DNA of 64,000 nucleotides from Gymnogyps californianus (GCF_018139145.2 NC_059476.1:16303543-16367542), one strand, 5' to 3'; positions 21,301 through 35,000 are shown, counted from the first letter of the stretch. Notes: a model not told the origin generated them from the letters alone. Program-made: numbers and translations.

Positions 21301-23350
21301 CCTGGGAGAGCCCACTGCCCCCAGTGCCCAGCCCCTCTGCCCCATGCCCAGGTGATGCTCCCTCTCTGCCCCACAGAGACCCAGCTCTGTCCCCACACTG
21401 CTAGACCCAATGCTGACCCCTCCAGCAGCCCACCCTGCCGCAGCCCCCCTGCCCAGAGCCCCCCACGCTGCCCACCTTGCTCCCATGCCAGCCCTTAGCC
21501 GTGCCCCGCACCTCCCTGCCTCCCTTCCCGGGGCAGCCGGTGCCCCTGGCATGGTCCTTGGCCCCTGCCCCAGCCCCGTGTCCCTGCATGGGGCACCATG
21601 TGCTTTCAGACGGGCTCCAGCGGGGAGGCTGGGTGAGCCGTACCCGTACATCCTTTGCATGGCCGGGCTGCCCGGCCCCCCCAGCACCGATGGCTTGGTG
21701 GCCGCCACCTCCCGGGTTACTGCTTAACGTTCCCTGGCACGAGCAGGCATCACTGCTCTCCGTGACCTTGGGCAAGGGTGGCACAGGGAGGAAGGCAGCC
21801 CTGCCTTGGGGTTTCCTTCTGGCCTGGCCCATGCCGGGTGCCGGGGCGCCGTGTGGGACCCTGTGGCTCAGCACTGGCACCAGGGCAGGGCAGCGGAGGA
21901 CACAGATGCACCCCCCTAAAAAAGGAAAAAAAAATAAAAAGCAGGAACTAGCAAGTTTCTTACAGCGCTGGGGCTGATGTGAGGAGGGAGGTTTGGGGGT
22001 TTCACGGGCATCCTTGGGCTTTCCAGCTCAGACTTCAATCCCAAAGTGTTGCCTCGGGGCTCTCCGCCAGCTCCGGGGGGCAAGGGGCACATGCGGAAAC
22101 CAGGCACCAGGGACCCTGCATGGGACGGGGCTGGCTGCCCCAGTGCTGCGCTCCCCCAAATCGGTGTGTGCCCAGCTCCCACGGCCGTGTGTGGGCAGGG
22201 TCCGGCCAGGCATCTGTGGGATCCTTCACAGGATCCTTCCACAGATGGAAGGATCTGCTTCTGCAGGGCACTGCTCCCCTTCAGCCCAGGGCATCCCGCT
22301 GAGGCTGCTAGAGCTCGGTGCACATCAGGAGTGAGGGTGTTGATGCCTCAGCCCGGGGTGCCACCAGGCCATGGGCTCACCGGGGCCGCCCTGCTCCCAC
22401 CTGCCCAGCCACGAGCTCCCACCATGGCACAGGTATCCTGCAGCCCCGCCGACCCCAGCCCCATCAGGGGGAAGGATGGCAAGGTGACATCCCTTGGTGC
22501 AGATGTCAGCCCAAGCCCTGCCCCTGCCCCAACGACAGGGGCCCATCCTGTCCCCACCCTCCGCTGCATCAGCCCTATTTTAAGAGCCTGGTTTCCCCCA
22601 CATCCCTTTTTCCTCCCCTATTACTGCCAGATCTGCCCTCGCCCCAGCATTACCCGCAGCTGCAGGCTCCTTGCCCTGCACGTTTGGCCGGGGGGGTCGC
22701 ATGGCATGAGGCACCCACGGTTTAAGCCCACTGTGCCCCCATGGCTGGGGGCTGGACCCAGCTGCCCCCAGACCCCCTACCCAGTGGGGACAGCAACATG
22801 CCATCTCTGGGGTCAGCGATCTGCCCCGGTCTGGGGGAACAGGGGACCAGCATCTTCCTCCCAGTGCTGGCACAGAAGCTTCTGGAAGGAGATCGGGGTA
22901 GCCCCCATGGAGGCTGGTGCTGTGCTTCCCCCTCCAGGGGGGTCACCTGTCCCTCCTTTGCCCCCCAGGACACCTCCATGCCACTTAGCTGCTGCCGCCC
23001 TGTTCCCACAGCAGGACCACGCCGCCCCCACTGCTCCCCAGGGGACGTGCCCATCACCTTGGTGTCCAGGCAGGCCCCGAGCCGCTTGTTTGCTCTGGCT
23101 CAGGGACAGGGCCGTTTCCCAGCAGCCCTGTGCCCTGTTCTTGCTAGGATTTCTGCTTTCAAAGGCATGGCAGGGAGCCGGCTGGGGCCTGGCTGGGAAC
23201 CAGCAGCCCGAGGCGAGCCAGCATCGTCCTGGGAGCACAGCGAGCCCTGTGCCCACACCCCCTGCCAGGGCACCGGGGGCACAAGGGGACCCCCCTCTGC
23301 CTTGCCTGCATCGGCTGGGTCCCATGCTCAGAAATAAGCGCTCGGGACAG
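21300..23350. other. Intergenic spacer between the prominin promoter and the LDB1 3' end
   Basis: I see only GC-rich, Pro/Ala-biased non-coding sequence with a short A-run at 21,918-21,942. No exon with recognisable protein or RNA gene was found. Confidence 0.6.
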
Positions 23351-25763
23351 CCTCAAACTGAAAAGTCATTTTATTGGTACCATACATGACTCATAAATGG
23401 CACAAACTATGGAGGGGAGGAAGAAAAAAAAAAAAAACCAAAAAAAAAAACCAAACAAAAAGGCATTACAGTGTGCCCGGGGGGGGCAGCGAGGGGCTCC
23501 GCACCCTCCATGGGAGCCCAGCAGCGCGGCAGCAAGAATCGTACCTTAATTGCAAAGCAGAGCCCCCCTCCCCACCACGCTGGGCTCCCACCCTCGGAGC
23601 CTACCCCCCACTTGCAAAGGGGCCGTGGGGACCCCCCATGCCTGTGGCTGGGGCTCCGTGGGGCTGAGCCCTCCGCCTCCAGGCTGCCCGTGGAGGGGCC
23701 CAGGAGCAGACGCAGGCATCTCTCCGGGCATTTTGGGCTTGAGATCAGGCCAGGCCTGAGCTAAGGGGCTCCCGTTTCCCTGCCCAACCCCAGGGACAGT
23801 AGAAGGAGGGGGGGACACAGGGTGTCCCCCGCCCCCGGCTCAGCCACCCCCTGCAGTCTCAGCCACAAGTGGGCGAGACACAGGGTGCAGGCAACACCCC
23901 TGCTCCAGGCCAGAGACCCCCACGCAGGGGGCAGCCCCTCAGCAACACCTGCCAGCCCCCAGCCCCATGGGGCAGTGGGACACGTGCTGCGGGATCCCCA
24001 GCGGGGAGCTGGGGGGGGGGGGAGAGTCTGGCGGAGAGAGTGGGGGGCACCCCCCCGCTCCCCCAAACCACAGGGCTGCTCCGCCTGCCCCAGGCTCCCT
24101 TACACACGCACAGACACGCAAACCTCTCGCACATGCACTCTTGCACACACACGCCCCCCCCCACCAGGGCAGTCCCCCCCACCCCGGCCACCCCTGTGGC
24201 AGCACTCACTGCAACCCCACCTTGGGGCCATGCCAGGGGGTGCTCACGGGCAGCCCTGACCCCCGGCTCCCCCCAAAACCCCCCTCCGAGGCTGCTGGGG
24301 TGAGCTGCCCTCCCCCGGCACCTCCCATCTTCTCCTTGGAAGAAGCCTTGGAAGGGATTTTTTTTTTCTTTTTTTTTTTTTTTTAAACCAAAAAAAACCC
24401 CAAAAATTATTATTCTTCTCATCGTTTCCCCTAACATCAATGGAGGCACCTGCTCTAGTGATAACACATTGAAAGAACAGTATCGTACACACTGCCTACA
24501 GCGCGGAAATGTACAAGCACGAGGTACACGAACCCAAGGCGGGGGGGAGCGGGGACAACAGCACACAAGATTTACATTGAGGAGGGAGGCGGGGGGCTGC
24601 CCCCCCGGCCCCTGGAGGGATTAGAAAGGAAGTCTGCAAAGTCTCTCCTTGGTTTGAAGCTCTCCGAACTGGATATAAAACGAGACTCCCAAGAGAAGAA
24701 GCCTGTACAAAAGTCAGGACAGGGTGAGAGGGCTCAGGGTGGGGAGGGGGGAACCGGCGAGGGGGCTGGGGGGGGCTTGTCCCATTTTTTTTTTCTTTCT
24801 TTTTTTTAAACTTACAATTTTAATAATATTATTTTTTTTTCTTAAAAAAAGACAAAAGTAGGAGGTACCGGGAGCCAGGGGTTGCAAAGGGGCCCCAGGC
24901 GGACTCACGTGGGGCGGGGGAAAGCGCAGGGGCTGCAGGCAGGGAGCCAGGGCACCGGCTGCTCTGGCAGAGCCGTGGGTCCTCCGTGCCCCCCCCAGCC
25001 CTCCCACCACGCACTTCCTATATACAGAGTCCCCCCACGGCCCTGCTGCGCTCTCGCCCCGGGGAGCGAGGGGAAGGGGAGGGCGCAGGAGAGCGGGGAA
25101 ATGCGACGGGGCCCTATCCTCGACACCACCCCAGCGCAGCAGGATCTGACCCCGGCTAGAGGAGGCTCCGTGGCAGAGCCGGTGGCGCAGGGAGGGCTTT
25201 CCATCACCGGCCCCCCCACCCAGCCCCAGGTTGGGCTGGGGATGTGCAACCCCGCTGCAGGTGGCTGCCCAGCAAACCCCAGCCATAGGACCCGGGGAGG
25301 AGGAGGAGGAGAAGGGTCTCCGGGCTGTGCCAGACCCCAACACATGGCATCTGTATGCCGCTGGCTTCCCGGTCATGCCAGCCGCTGCTGACACCTCCCT
25401 CCTAATTCCCCCCGCTCAGCAGGCAGGGGCTGGGCACATCAGGGCGGGGATGAGAAGCTCTCCGGGGAACAAGCAGGGAGGAAGAGGGAGAAGGGGGAAT
25501 AACGAAGCTACAGCCCCCGGAAACCCACCCCTGCCCTGGGGTCCGGCGGGGAGGCAGGTGTGGGGGGAGCAGGGAGGCGGCGGGGGGAGAGGGCTGGGGG
25601 CTGCCCGCCTGGCGCGTGCCCCGGGCCGTGCACCCCATCGGCTGCGCGGCGCCGATCCGCCCCCGGTACCTCCCCCGGTACCTCGCCGCTTCCCAGTCAC
25701 TCTCCGTTGCAAATGTACAGGTAGATCGGTTGGGACTGAGTCCACGGGGCGGCGGGGGGGCCG
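23350..25763 (-). other. LDB1: LDB1 3' UTR
   Basis: AATAAA on the minus strand (23375-23370) is the first good poly(A) signal after the LDB1 stop, implying a UTR of about 2.4 kb. It contains long A- or T-runs (23,425-23,460; 24,359-24,405; 24,786-24,848) and a CpG-rich part next to the stop codon. No other gene is seen. Confidence 0.6.
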
Positions 25764-28700
25764 TTACTGCGACGCCTGCGACGTGGGGTTCTCTGACTTG
25801 CTCTCCTGGCTGGAGGGCGGTTTGCTGTTCCAGGGGCTGTTGGCCCCCAGCGCCGGCGAGTTGTTGAAGCTGTCCTCGTCGTCGATGCCGTTGGCGGCGT
25901 CAAACTGCGTGTTCTCCAGCCGGGTGATGAGCCGCTCGTCCTCGTCCCCAAACTCCCCCCCCATCAGCGTGGGCTCGCCTACCACCATCACATCCTGAAA
26001 GGGGAGACGGTCCCGAAACATAATCGAGGTGGGGGGAGCCCGGGCCGCCAGACCCCCCCCAACACCGCAGCCCCTTTTCCCAGCCGCAGGGCCACCTCCT
26101 CATCTCCATCGCAGGACCCGAGGCTCCGCGTGGGGCAGCACATCCTCACCCCCTCGCAGGGGAGGAAAGCAGCTCAGGGAAGGCAGCTGGAACAGGCAGT
26201 CCCCGGGGGTCTCCCCCTAGCCACTCCCGGGGGCCGGGGCAGGGAGCCCTCCCCTCCACCCCGGGGGAGGAAGAGAGAATGGAAACGGGATGCTTACAGG
26301 TACCTGACTGGACAGGGCAAAGGTGCTGGCTGGGCTCTTCTTCTTGCTGTTGCTGTTGTTGGTGTTTCCCCCGCCGGAGCTCATGGTGCTGCCCCCCGAC
26401 ATCTTCCTTTTCCGGCGCTTGCTGGGCTGCTGCCGCGCTGGCTCCGCTGGCGGAGGAGGGAGACATGGTCAGTCCCGACAAGAAGGAGCTGGTGCCTCCC
26501 AGCCTCTTCTCTGCAAACCCCCCTTCTCTGCAAGGACCACATCCCCCCCTGGGGCAGCATCGCCACCCTCCTCCCCTCCGCAGCTTCACTGTCCCCCCAG
26601 CACAGGGGACAGAAGAGGGTGCAGGGAAGATTTCTGTCCCTGCTTTGCTTTCCACAAGCAGCTGGCAGCCCCCGGGCAGGGAGCGCTGGCTGCCTGCAGC
26701 CCCGCTCTGCCCCAGCGGGAAGGGAGGCCAGCAGAGAAGGAAGCCGGCTGCCTGACCCACTGCCCCCAGCCTCACAAGACAAGGCTCCGGGGTTGGGAGA
26801 AGCCTGCACCGAGGGCAGGGCCTGAGCGGGCAGCCCTGGCGACCCGCAGGCAGCACAGCAGGCAGCGTGAGACTCACCAGGCGGAGCGACCATCCGCTGC
26901 CACTTCTGGAAGAGGCAAGTCTTGAGGCAGTCCCGGGGACTGAGGCTGTAGGTCTTGTGCCGTGACATGAGCTCCTGCATTGGTTCTAGGATTACACAGA
27001 GCTGCAGGGAGCAGATGGACACGGGGTTAGATGGCGATGCTCCAGGCCCCAGCAAAAGCCCCTCTGTTGGGCAGCTGTCTGTGCTGCACCGACCCAAACC
27101 GTGCTGTGAGCCTGTGGGCTCTGGCAGATCCACTGCCCCACGACTCTCTGCAGCCCATTTGCAAGATCCCTCTTGCAGAGCCTGCCCCACTGCCTCCCCG
27201 CACCCCAGGGCAGCCAGGCGTCGGGCAGCTGAGAGCAGAAGATGTGGCCACCCTAGGCGCCCCTGCAGAGGCAGAGCTGTATCCCCCCCCCTCTTCCCGT
27301 ACGCTTACTCGGAGGTAGTTGAGTGTGGAGTTTGAGAGCCCACAGCGGGTGATGTTCTTGGATAACTGGTCCAGCATCTGGGGGTCCTGTGCCTAGGAGC
27401 GAGAGGGACAGATGGCTCAGCTGCATCCGGGCTGGGGACGGCCCTCCCGTGCCCCGGCCTGCAATGGGGGGACAGGGTTGAGGTCCCCCCAACCTGCACA
27501 GCAGGGAAAGGAGCTCAGCAGCCCTGTGTCACTCATGCCCCAGGGGAGCTCCCGGAGTGGTACTCACATGCATGGCAAGGATGCTGCGGGGGATGAGCTC
27601 TCGATGCTGGCGGATGCTGAAATGCCACGTCTTTATCCTCATCATGTCGTCGAACATGAACTCCAGGTAGAGCCGCCCCTCCACACACACCTGGGCAGGG
27701 CGCAGGGTCAGGCACAGCCTGCCGCCCCCTTCCCCCAGCCCAGATCCCCTGGGAACCCACTGCTGCACACTGGGACACCCTCCCGGTGGCTTGCCCCTGC
27801 CTGCCATGAGACTCTGCACAAGCCAAACCCACAACGCCGGGGATCTCTGCAAAAAGGGGATGCTGCAGGGCTGGCTGAGGCATGTGGAATTACAGTGTGG
27901 CACACAACAAGCCATGGAAATCAGCGTCCCTTGACCCGTGGGACTGCAGCTGCCATGAGGGCATGTCGGACCAAGGCATGAGGGGCAGGAGAAGCCGCGG
28001 GTGCCGCTGGTACCTGGGTGAACATGGGCTTGCCGTGCTGGGTGACCATGGTGCACTGGTCGCAGTCCAGTGAGACGAAGTTGTTGTGGAAGGACTCCTT
28101 GGGGTGCTTGAGCACGTAGTAGAGCTCCGTGGCCCCCCCTTCAAAGATGCTGCGGAAGTAACGGGGAATCAGAGTCCGGCCGATCGCTGGAGTGGGAGAA
28201 GGAGGAAGATAATGTCAGTAAACCTGGTTCACCCAGGCGAGCCTCGGGGCTGCACGGGGAGGGGGCCCCCCAGTCCCTGCCAGCTGGAGGCAGCTGAGCT
28301 CTGACACACTGCCTGCATCCCCCCCACAGCACAACCACCGCATCTCCTGCCGGAGGGGCAATGCCCTAGGGAAAGAGGGCTCAAGCTGCTACTCACTGTA
28401 TCTCTTTGGTCCATCCTCCAAGCAGAAAGTGATTGTTAACATGGCGTCATCCTCAAAGAACTCCGTGGTGAAGGCATCCCACCACAGATTGTCACATTCC
28501 TGGGGACAGCAGAGAGATGCCAGGTTATGGGGAGGGGAGCCAGCCAGCCCGCCAGCCGCTGGCTGCCAGGCACAGCAGCCACATGCTCAGCCCGCGGAGG
28601 GCTGTGCTCCCAGCTGAGTGCTCAGAGACAGCGATGATGAGCCCTGTCCCACGGCCAAGCGAGGGACAAGGTGCTCGGGGACCTGCACAGCGGGGCAGGA

Positions 28701-29903
28701 CCCCGCTGCCAAGGGGACTCCTCCTAGAGCCAAGGCAGCTCGTGAGGGCAGGCAGCGCAGAGGACCCCATCCCCAAAACACACACCTGGAAGCATCCTCC
28801 CACCCCTGGCCGCCCCCCTCTCCCCCAGCTCCCCACCTCTGTCCAGTTCTGCAGCCGCTTGTTGAGCTCAAATATCCTGTAGTCGGTCTGGTTCCCGTAC
28901 GGCGTGTGCCTCCTGCCCAGGGAGCAGAGCAAGCAGTCAGAGGGGGAGGCAGCCGCAGGGTGGGGAGGGGTCCCGAGCCCGCAGTGGGGGGATGCACAGC
29001 CCCTCCAGGGCTGGGCAGAGTCCAAGCAACTTCCCCCCGCAAACCCCTGTGGCCAGCAGCATGCCAGCCCTGCCGAGGCATCCCCACCGCGGGCATGAGC
29101 TCCCCTCTCAGCGGGGTCCCCGCCAGCCCCCCGTGCTTACCCGATTCCAGGCTCCAGGTACGTCGGTGGGTACATGGGAGTAGGTCTGGTGGGGGGAAAG
29201 AGATGCAGGCAGGTCAGTGCTGGTGGGGATCTCCCTCCCTGCCTGCCACAGCTCCCCCTTCCCTGCCTACAGCAGCAGGCGGTCGGGCTCGCTGGAGGCG
29301 AGACCCCCACGCATGGTGTGGGCTGTACCCTGGCTGCCGACATCTGACAGCCCCATGGGGCGACCCGCACCCCTGAAATTGGGCTCTGCTCCTGCATTGG
29401 TGGCTGCTCCACTGCCCCTGGGACCTGGCCCACGGCGCTCCAGGGATGTGCCTGGCTCCTCTGCAGCTGGGTCTGGTGCCAGGCAGGACGGAGGTTGGAG
29501 AAGGGGCTGTTTTGGCAGGAGCTGCGAGTGCTCCCTGTCCTGGGTCATCCCAGGGGCTTGGCCTGGCAAGGGGCTTCGCCCTGCAGAGCTCGGGGACCTG
29601 GGGGCTCCCTTCATCCCAAATATCACCCCTTCTCCACCTAGTCCCACCCGTGCCTGCTCCGATCCCCTCCCTCCCCTTGCGCTAACTGAACTCCATGCGC
29701 TGCAGTCTCCGTACGCTGCTGGGAGACAAGACAGAGACCCTGGGGTGCAGACTGCAGAGCACCCCCAACCTTGCAGACCCCTCCTTGGGCCCCAGCTCAC
29801 CCCACATCTCGATCCAGCATGGTGCCCGGGTGGAAGGGGGGGAAGGCGTTGCCGTTCGGGGGCTCCTTTGGCGAGTACAGCTTGAATGACTTAGAGGAAC
29901 AGC
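25764..29903 (-). CDS. LDB1: LDB1, LIM domain-binding protein 1 (CLIM2/NLI)
   Basis: Nuclear cofactor that dimerises and bridges LIM-homeodomain, LMO and GATA/TAL1 complexes for enhancer looping. Coding exons: 29903-29801, 29185-29141, 28912-28837, 28499-28397, 28186-28014, 27690-27568, 27392-27309, 27001-26878, 26446-26298, 25994-25764; all junctions are in phase. From ATG at 29820 (MLDRDVGPTPMYPPTYLE) the product is 375 aa, the human length. The dimerisation domain spans roughly residues 20-200, a basic nuclear signal (KRRKRK) lies in exon 26446-26298, and the LIM-interaction domain (DVMVVGEPTLMGGEFGDEDE) starts the last exon. The first listed exon stays open upstream of this ATG and encodes CSSKSFKLYSPKEPPNG, which belongs to the longer isoform. 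The exon expected to start it (MSVGCACPG in human) was not found, and may lie in the large intron or the assembly gap. Confidence 0.96.
26292..26306 (-). promoter_or_regulatory. LDB1: Tandem splice donors in LDB1 (6 nt apart)
   Basis: The exon end reads CAG, GTACCT, GTAAGC. The downstream donor at 26297 keeps the conserved Gln-Val-Pro. An upstream donor at 26303 would delete Val-Pro in frame. The downstream site is the better consensus. Confidence 0.5.
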
Positions 29904-29966
29904 CTGGAGAGAGAGAGGGGACATGGGTCAGCCAGGAGCACCCCACAAGGAGAGACGCCCTGCTGC

Positions 29967-30000
29967 AAGGAGGAGGAGGAGGAGGAGGAGGAGGAGGAAG
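29967..30000. repeat. (AGG)n trinucleotide repeat
   Basis: About ten AGG units lie in the LDB1 intron, some 65 bp upstream (minus-strand sense) of the first recognised coding exon. The minus-strand polypyrimidine content there is high. Confidence 0.9.
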
Positions 30001-32006
30001 GATGCAGGACCAGCCCAGCCCCCATCAGCACAGCCTCATCTCTCCTCTGCTCCCCCCAATGCCAGCCCAGCCCCTTCACCCCACACACAGCTCCAGGCCT
30101 CCCCCATGCAGGATGGGACCCACAGGGTCAGGGCTGAGCTTTCAGGATCGACAGCCGGAGGGGCCCGGCCCCATCCCAGGGATTTCCCACTGGTGCCCAG
30201 AGTTTGTCAGTTCTCAGCTGGCCAAGCTCTGGGGATGGTGCCTGAGGGGGACAGTCCAGCTGGTGAGCTGTGGGGGGCGGGCTGGCTGGGCCCTATCCTC
30301 CCCCTAGCCCTCCCTCCCGCGCCGTTCCTAATCCCACCGACCTGACCCGGGAATCACACGGGATCTTTTCGCTGACCTTTCTATCGTCATGGCGACGGGT
30401 GAATAATCACCCGGAGGGACGGATGGCAGGTCCCCAGGCAGCCACCATCTGCCGCTCGGGCAGGCCAGCGGCCACCCGGCTCCAGGTGGACGGAGAGATC
30501 CCACACACCAGCCCGCAGCCCTGATCAAACCACCCCAACGCCTTGCTGCCCCCCGCAGCACCGGGGCAAAGGACGAGGAGCCCACAGAGGGCCACGGGGT
30601 GCGATGGGGTGTGCAACGGGGCATGCAACGTGTGCGAGCCAGCACCCATCCCCGAAAGCAACCTGGGGACCCCCCCAGGCCCGCCAATGAGAGACAGAGA
30701 TGCCCGCCAGATCCAGCCACGCCGGCATGGCCAGCCCCACCCGGGCTCCCAAGGGGCAGCCGGGGGCTCCCACGCTCACCGGCCCCCTTCCACCGCCGGG
30801 GCAGGTTCCCGGGAGTGGCGGCTGCCAGCGCCCCTCCCTGAGCCCCACGGGAGCCCCGGCACGCCCCGCCGCCGGCAGGACCCGGCACGCTGCGCCCGGG
30901 CGCTGCTGAGGCACGCGGCTCCTCCCCGGCGGGCAGCCGGGCTGACCTGGATGGGGCGCAGCGGCAGGCCGGCTGCCAGGCAGCTCCGGCTCCACCGGCT
31001 TAGCCGGCCCTGCCACGCACGGGCACGTCTCCCCCACGCCGCGCCGCAGGCGGGGGCCCCGAAGCCGGTCGCGCCGGGCTGCCGGCCACAGCCAGAGCCG
31101 AGGCGGGATCCCCGTCGGCCGCCCGCCTGCACGCAGCCCCGGGCCGGGCGCTTCCCGACGCCCACGAGCTGCCAGGATTGCTGCCCGCTGCTGCAGAAAG
31201 CGAGAGCAGCAGTGGAGGGAAGCGTCCGGGAGGTGCCGGGCACCATCACAGGGCCAGGCTGCAGGAAAGGGCACAGGGACAGGATCGGAGCAGCCACTCG
31301 CCTGCGACGGATGCGGGGGGGGGGGGAGCAAAAAGCATCAGGGTTAAGGAATGCGGTGCCACCAGCACTGGGACCCACAATGTCCAGCTCGTTGCGACCT
31401 GTTAGCCAACACAGGAGCCCGAATGACCAGGGCATCACCATCACCCCTGCCAAGCTGCCTGGGACGCAGAGCCCGCAGTCACAGGGATCCACACGCAGCT
31501 GAGCAAGCAAGGGTTGGTCAAAAATAGAGGGAGTCACCTCCCCAGCGTTAAATCCAGTTTGCAACAGGGGAAATCTGTGTTTCACCCCTTGATTCTTGTC
31601 TTCCTGGGGCCCCGGTGCCTTTTCACCGCATTTCCCCATGGCAGCCACACCCAGCAGCCTCTCCCCAGTACCCACCAGGACGCACCGGTCCCGCAGGGCT
31701 GGAGCCAGCCCAGCCGCTCCGCCGGGGGCCCGCTGCTCCTGCTCCTTGCTCCTGCCCGCCTGCAGCGAGGATAAGTGGGGCACGGCACAATTTCTCATAT
31801 GGCTGCTAACAACGTCGGCCCCTTGCTCTTACCTAACGTTTTCATAGATAAAAATTTTTTTAATAGGGAGGTCAGTGCTGGTGCGAGGGAATTTTTGCTT
31901 TCTGCTTTAATCCTTGTCAACTTGTGCGTAATGGAAATTATAATTCAACCGGAATTGCACTAGAAACACAGCATTTCCATTTCCTCCACGCTGCTGTTAA
32001 ATGACA

Positions 32007-32014
32007 TGACGTCA
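32007..32014. promoter_or_regulatory. Full palindromic CRE (TGACGTCA)
   Basis: A perfect 8-bp CREB/ATF site lies inside an AT-rich island of the LDB1 intron. It is not near any recognised promoter CpG island. Confidence 0.5.
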
Positions 32015-35000
32015 AAGTGTGCTTGATGCATAGGAAACTTCCCAAAAGTGCGTGTCTTCTGTTGAAAACAAACCGATTCATTAGTCAGAGACAGCAGTGG
32101 CTGGAGACAGGGAGCTGAACTGCTTGTTTCTGGTCACCATGTCCTCGGGGGGGTAGAAAAAAAATCAGATCCAGCAGGTCTCGTCCTCCGACGCTTTGTT
32201 TTTATTTGCCGATGAGAGATGGGAGGAAAAAGTCTCCAAGGTTTCTCGCTGTCCTCGGTCCCCATCTTGCTTCTCCAGGTGCAGGAAGGTCTCCTGGGGT
32301 GGTGAGACCAGGGGGACACATCACTCTTCATCCATTCTGCTTCTCGTGCCCTTCCCTAGCCCCCTGCTCCTGGAGGTGGAACAGCAGACAAGCCGGCCTG
32401 CTGCTCCAACCGAAGCATCCATTTCCATCCTGGGCCTTCCCAAGCAGGTTAATACGGACACAACCTGCTTTTGGGGCTTCACTGAGTGACCTATCTCAGG
32501 ATCTAGAGGAGTGGAGAGGAGCCTGTTATGCGACCTCAGCAACACCAGCATCCTGACCAAGCATTATTTTTAATGCAGTGTAAAATATGTTACTGGATTC
32601 AGTGGTTTTAAATAACGCTAACAGTAGCCTTAGGATTTGATATAGGCTGTCCGAACTCTACATTCACAGCAGACACGCTACACGCATTACATGAAATAAC
32701 GCAATTACTTTACAGCAGCAGCAGCATCAACACCAACTTTTACGCACACAAGGGTCATGCTGCCCAGTCCTGGAGATCCCTCCATCACCACCGCTCCCCT
32801 TCACACTGCCCCAGCTCCCTGCAAGCCCCGTCCCACTGGGCGCAGAGACCCAGACACGCAAGATGCGGCCCTTCCCGAGCCAAGCCCAGCGCTTGGCCCC
32901 AGCCAGTGTCTCCCCATGCCCCTGCTCTGCCTCCTGCTTTAAGCACAGAGTATCCAGGCAGGATCGGGACAGGCTTGGTGCAAGCAGTGATGCCGCTTGA
33001 CGGCTGAGCATGCGATACCCCTGCAGAGCCCAAGCCAACAGCAGAGGCTTCCCACGGCCGTCCCCAGGCGCTCACCCAGCGCCGGAAAAACACGTGCATG
33101 GTCGGCAAGGGAAAAAATCAGGCTGACGCTGCAGCTGGCGAGCTATCGGCCCGGGCAGGTCTGGGCAAACGGTGCAGTGCCCACGGCCAGGTGGGCGGCC
33201 CCACAGCTCCTCCGTGGCAGGGAGGCGCAGGAGAAAGGAACCCCGTGGAGGGATGCCCCGGCTCAGCATCCTCTGCTGAGGCCAGGTCCCCGGCCAGGGG
33301 CAGGACGGAGCTGGCTGGCACTGCATGGAGCTGCAATGAGAGCTCAGGCAAGGAAGCAGCTCCAGGCAGGAGGGCACCCAGGGAAGGGAAGGTGGATGCT
33401 TTGCTGGTGACCCCGTACAGCCTGGCGCTGCCCAACCCTCCGCCTGCCTTCTCCTCCTCTTTCCCTGCCTGTGAGCTGCCAGCCCCGTGGGGAAAGCTCT
33501 TCTGGTGCACTGTCTGGCGGGTTTGCTGGAGCAGGAATGGTTAAAACCCTAACCAAGCCCCCAGAGCTGCGGAATGTCAGGTTTCCCAAGCAGCCAAGAG
33601 CACAGCGGGCACCTCGCAGAACCACCACAGCCAGGAGACAGCAGGCCACCGTGAGCTGAGACCAGCGCCAGTGGGGGAGCTGCCTGCCCGGGCAGGGGAC
33701 ACGCAGAGCCTTCCTTGGTGTCTGGCAGGGAGAAAAGCTCCTGCCTGCACTCCCCTCCCTCTGCCCTGCCAGCAGAGAGCAAGGAGCTGCCAAGGACAAA
33801 GGCGAAGCAGCACCGGCATCTCACTCCTACACCTGCGGCCACCGGCAGGAGTCGGTGCTTCCCGTCCCAGAGAGGAGCCGTCCCCGGCCGGGCAGCCAGC
33901 GTGCTTTCTGTGCAAGCAGCAAAGCTCAGCAACGAGGCAGGGACTCCAGAGGCTAAAAAAAAAAAAAAGATAAAAATAAATGAAGAAACAGGGCCTGAAA
34001 GAGGCCGCAGGGTTACAGCTCAGCCAGGGAGCATCCTGCTCCTCCCAGCAGCCCGGCGGCGAAGAAGAGGGGCTAGCCTTCGCTAAAGGCTGTCGCTGCT
34101 TCCCAGCATGCACTGTGCCTGCTGCTTCCTGGCTGCCTAACGAGGCTTTAAAGTGTAAATAGCGGCATTGTTTCGCAGGGCTGCCTTGCCGGGGTGTGGG
34201 AGCCGTGATAGCGGCAGGAAATCCATCTTCCCAGCCCAGCCTCGCTGGCTGGCAGGGCTGTTGGGAGGGTGCTATCCAGGAGGGTGCTATCCGGAGCTGG
34301 GTGCAGGGCAGCATCTCAAATAATTCACGTGGCTTTGCCCGGTGACAGTGCCTGGTGTCGGGGAAGCTGGCAGGGCTGGGGGGCAAACACAGAGAAGGAT
34401 CCAGAGCGACTGGGACAGGCAGAAGCACACGGAGCAGTCCGTGGTCTGCCCTACAAACCTGCCTTCACCTCTTCTTTCTCCTCTTCTTCAGAGTGGAGGG
34501 GATGGAGCGAGGCCAGTTGCAAACCCCAATGTTGTTATTAAACTGATAGGTACCCAGGCAGCACACACCGAGGCATGGCCCGAGACATACTCGGTGACAA
34601 TCTCAAATTGCAGCAACCCCATTTGCTTTGAAAATGCAGAACTGTCCCAGCTGAAGCTCCCAGGAGGCTGGGCTGTCCAGAGAAGAGGAGACGCCGCTCC
34701 TGGAGGAGACCACGGGATGATGCCACCGACACAGCGGCATCCAGAGACTGAACCCAGCCAGCACGCCGCCTGGCCCTGACCTGCATGGAGGCAAAACCCA
34801 CAGCACTGCCTGCCCTGCTGCGTGCAGGGATTACCTCTCGCTTTTCTCAAGCCCCACATCCGAGCTGGCCACGGAGCTTATCTTGACCACGAGCTGCCTC
34901 CCTGCCCGCACCACGTGGCCATGCACGGTGTCCCCTGCATGCAAGGCAGCGGGGAGGGACGCGTGTCCCAGTTCCAGGTCGCATTCTGCAACATTAGTGC

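Noticed and set aside
31300..31340. Poly-G run at 31,316-31,327 as a feature
   Set aside because: It is a simple homopolymer typical of this assembly's GC-rich background, with no supporting context.
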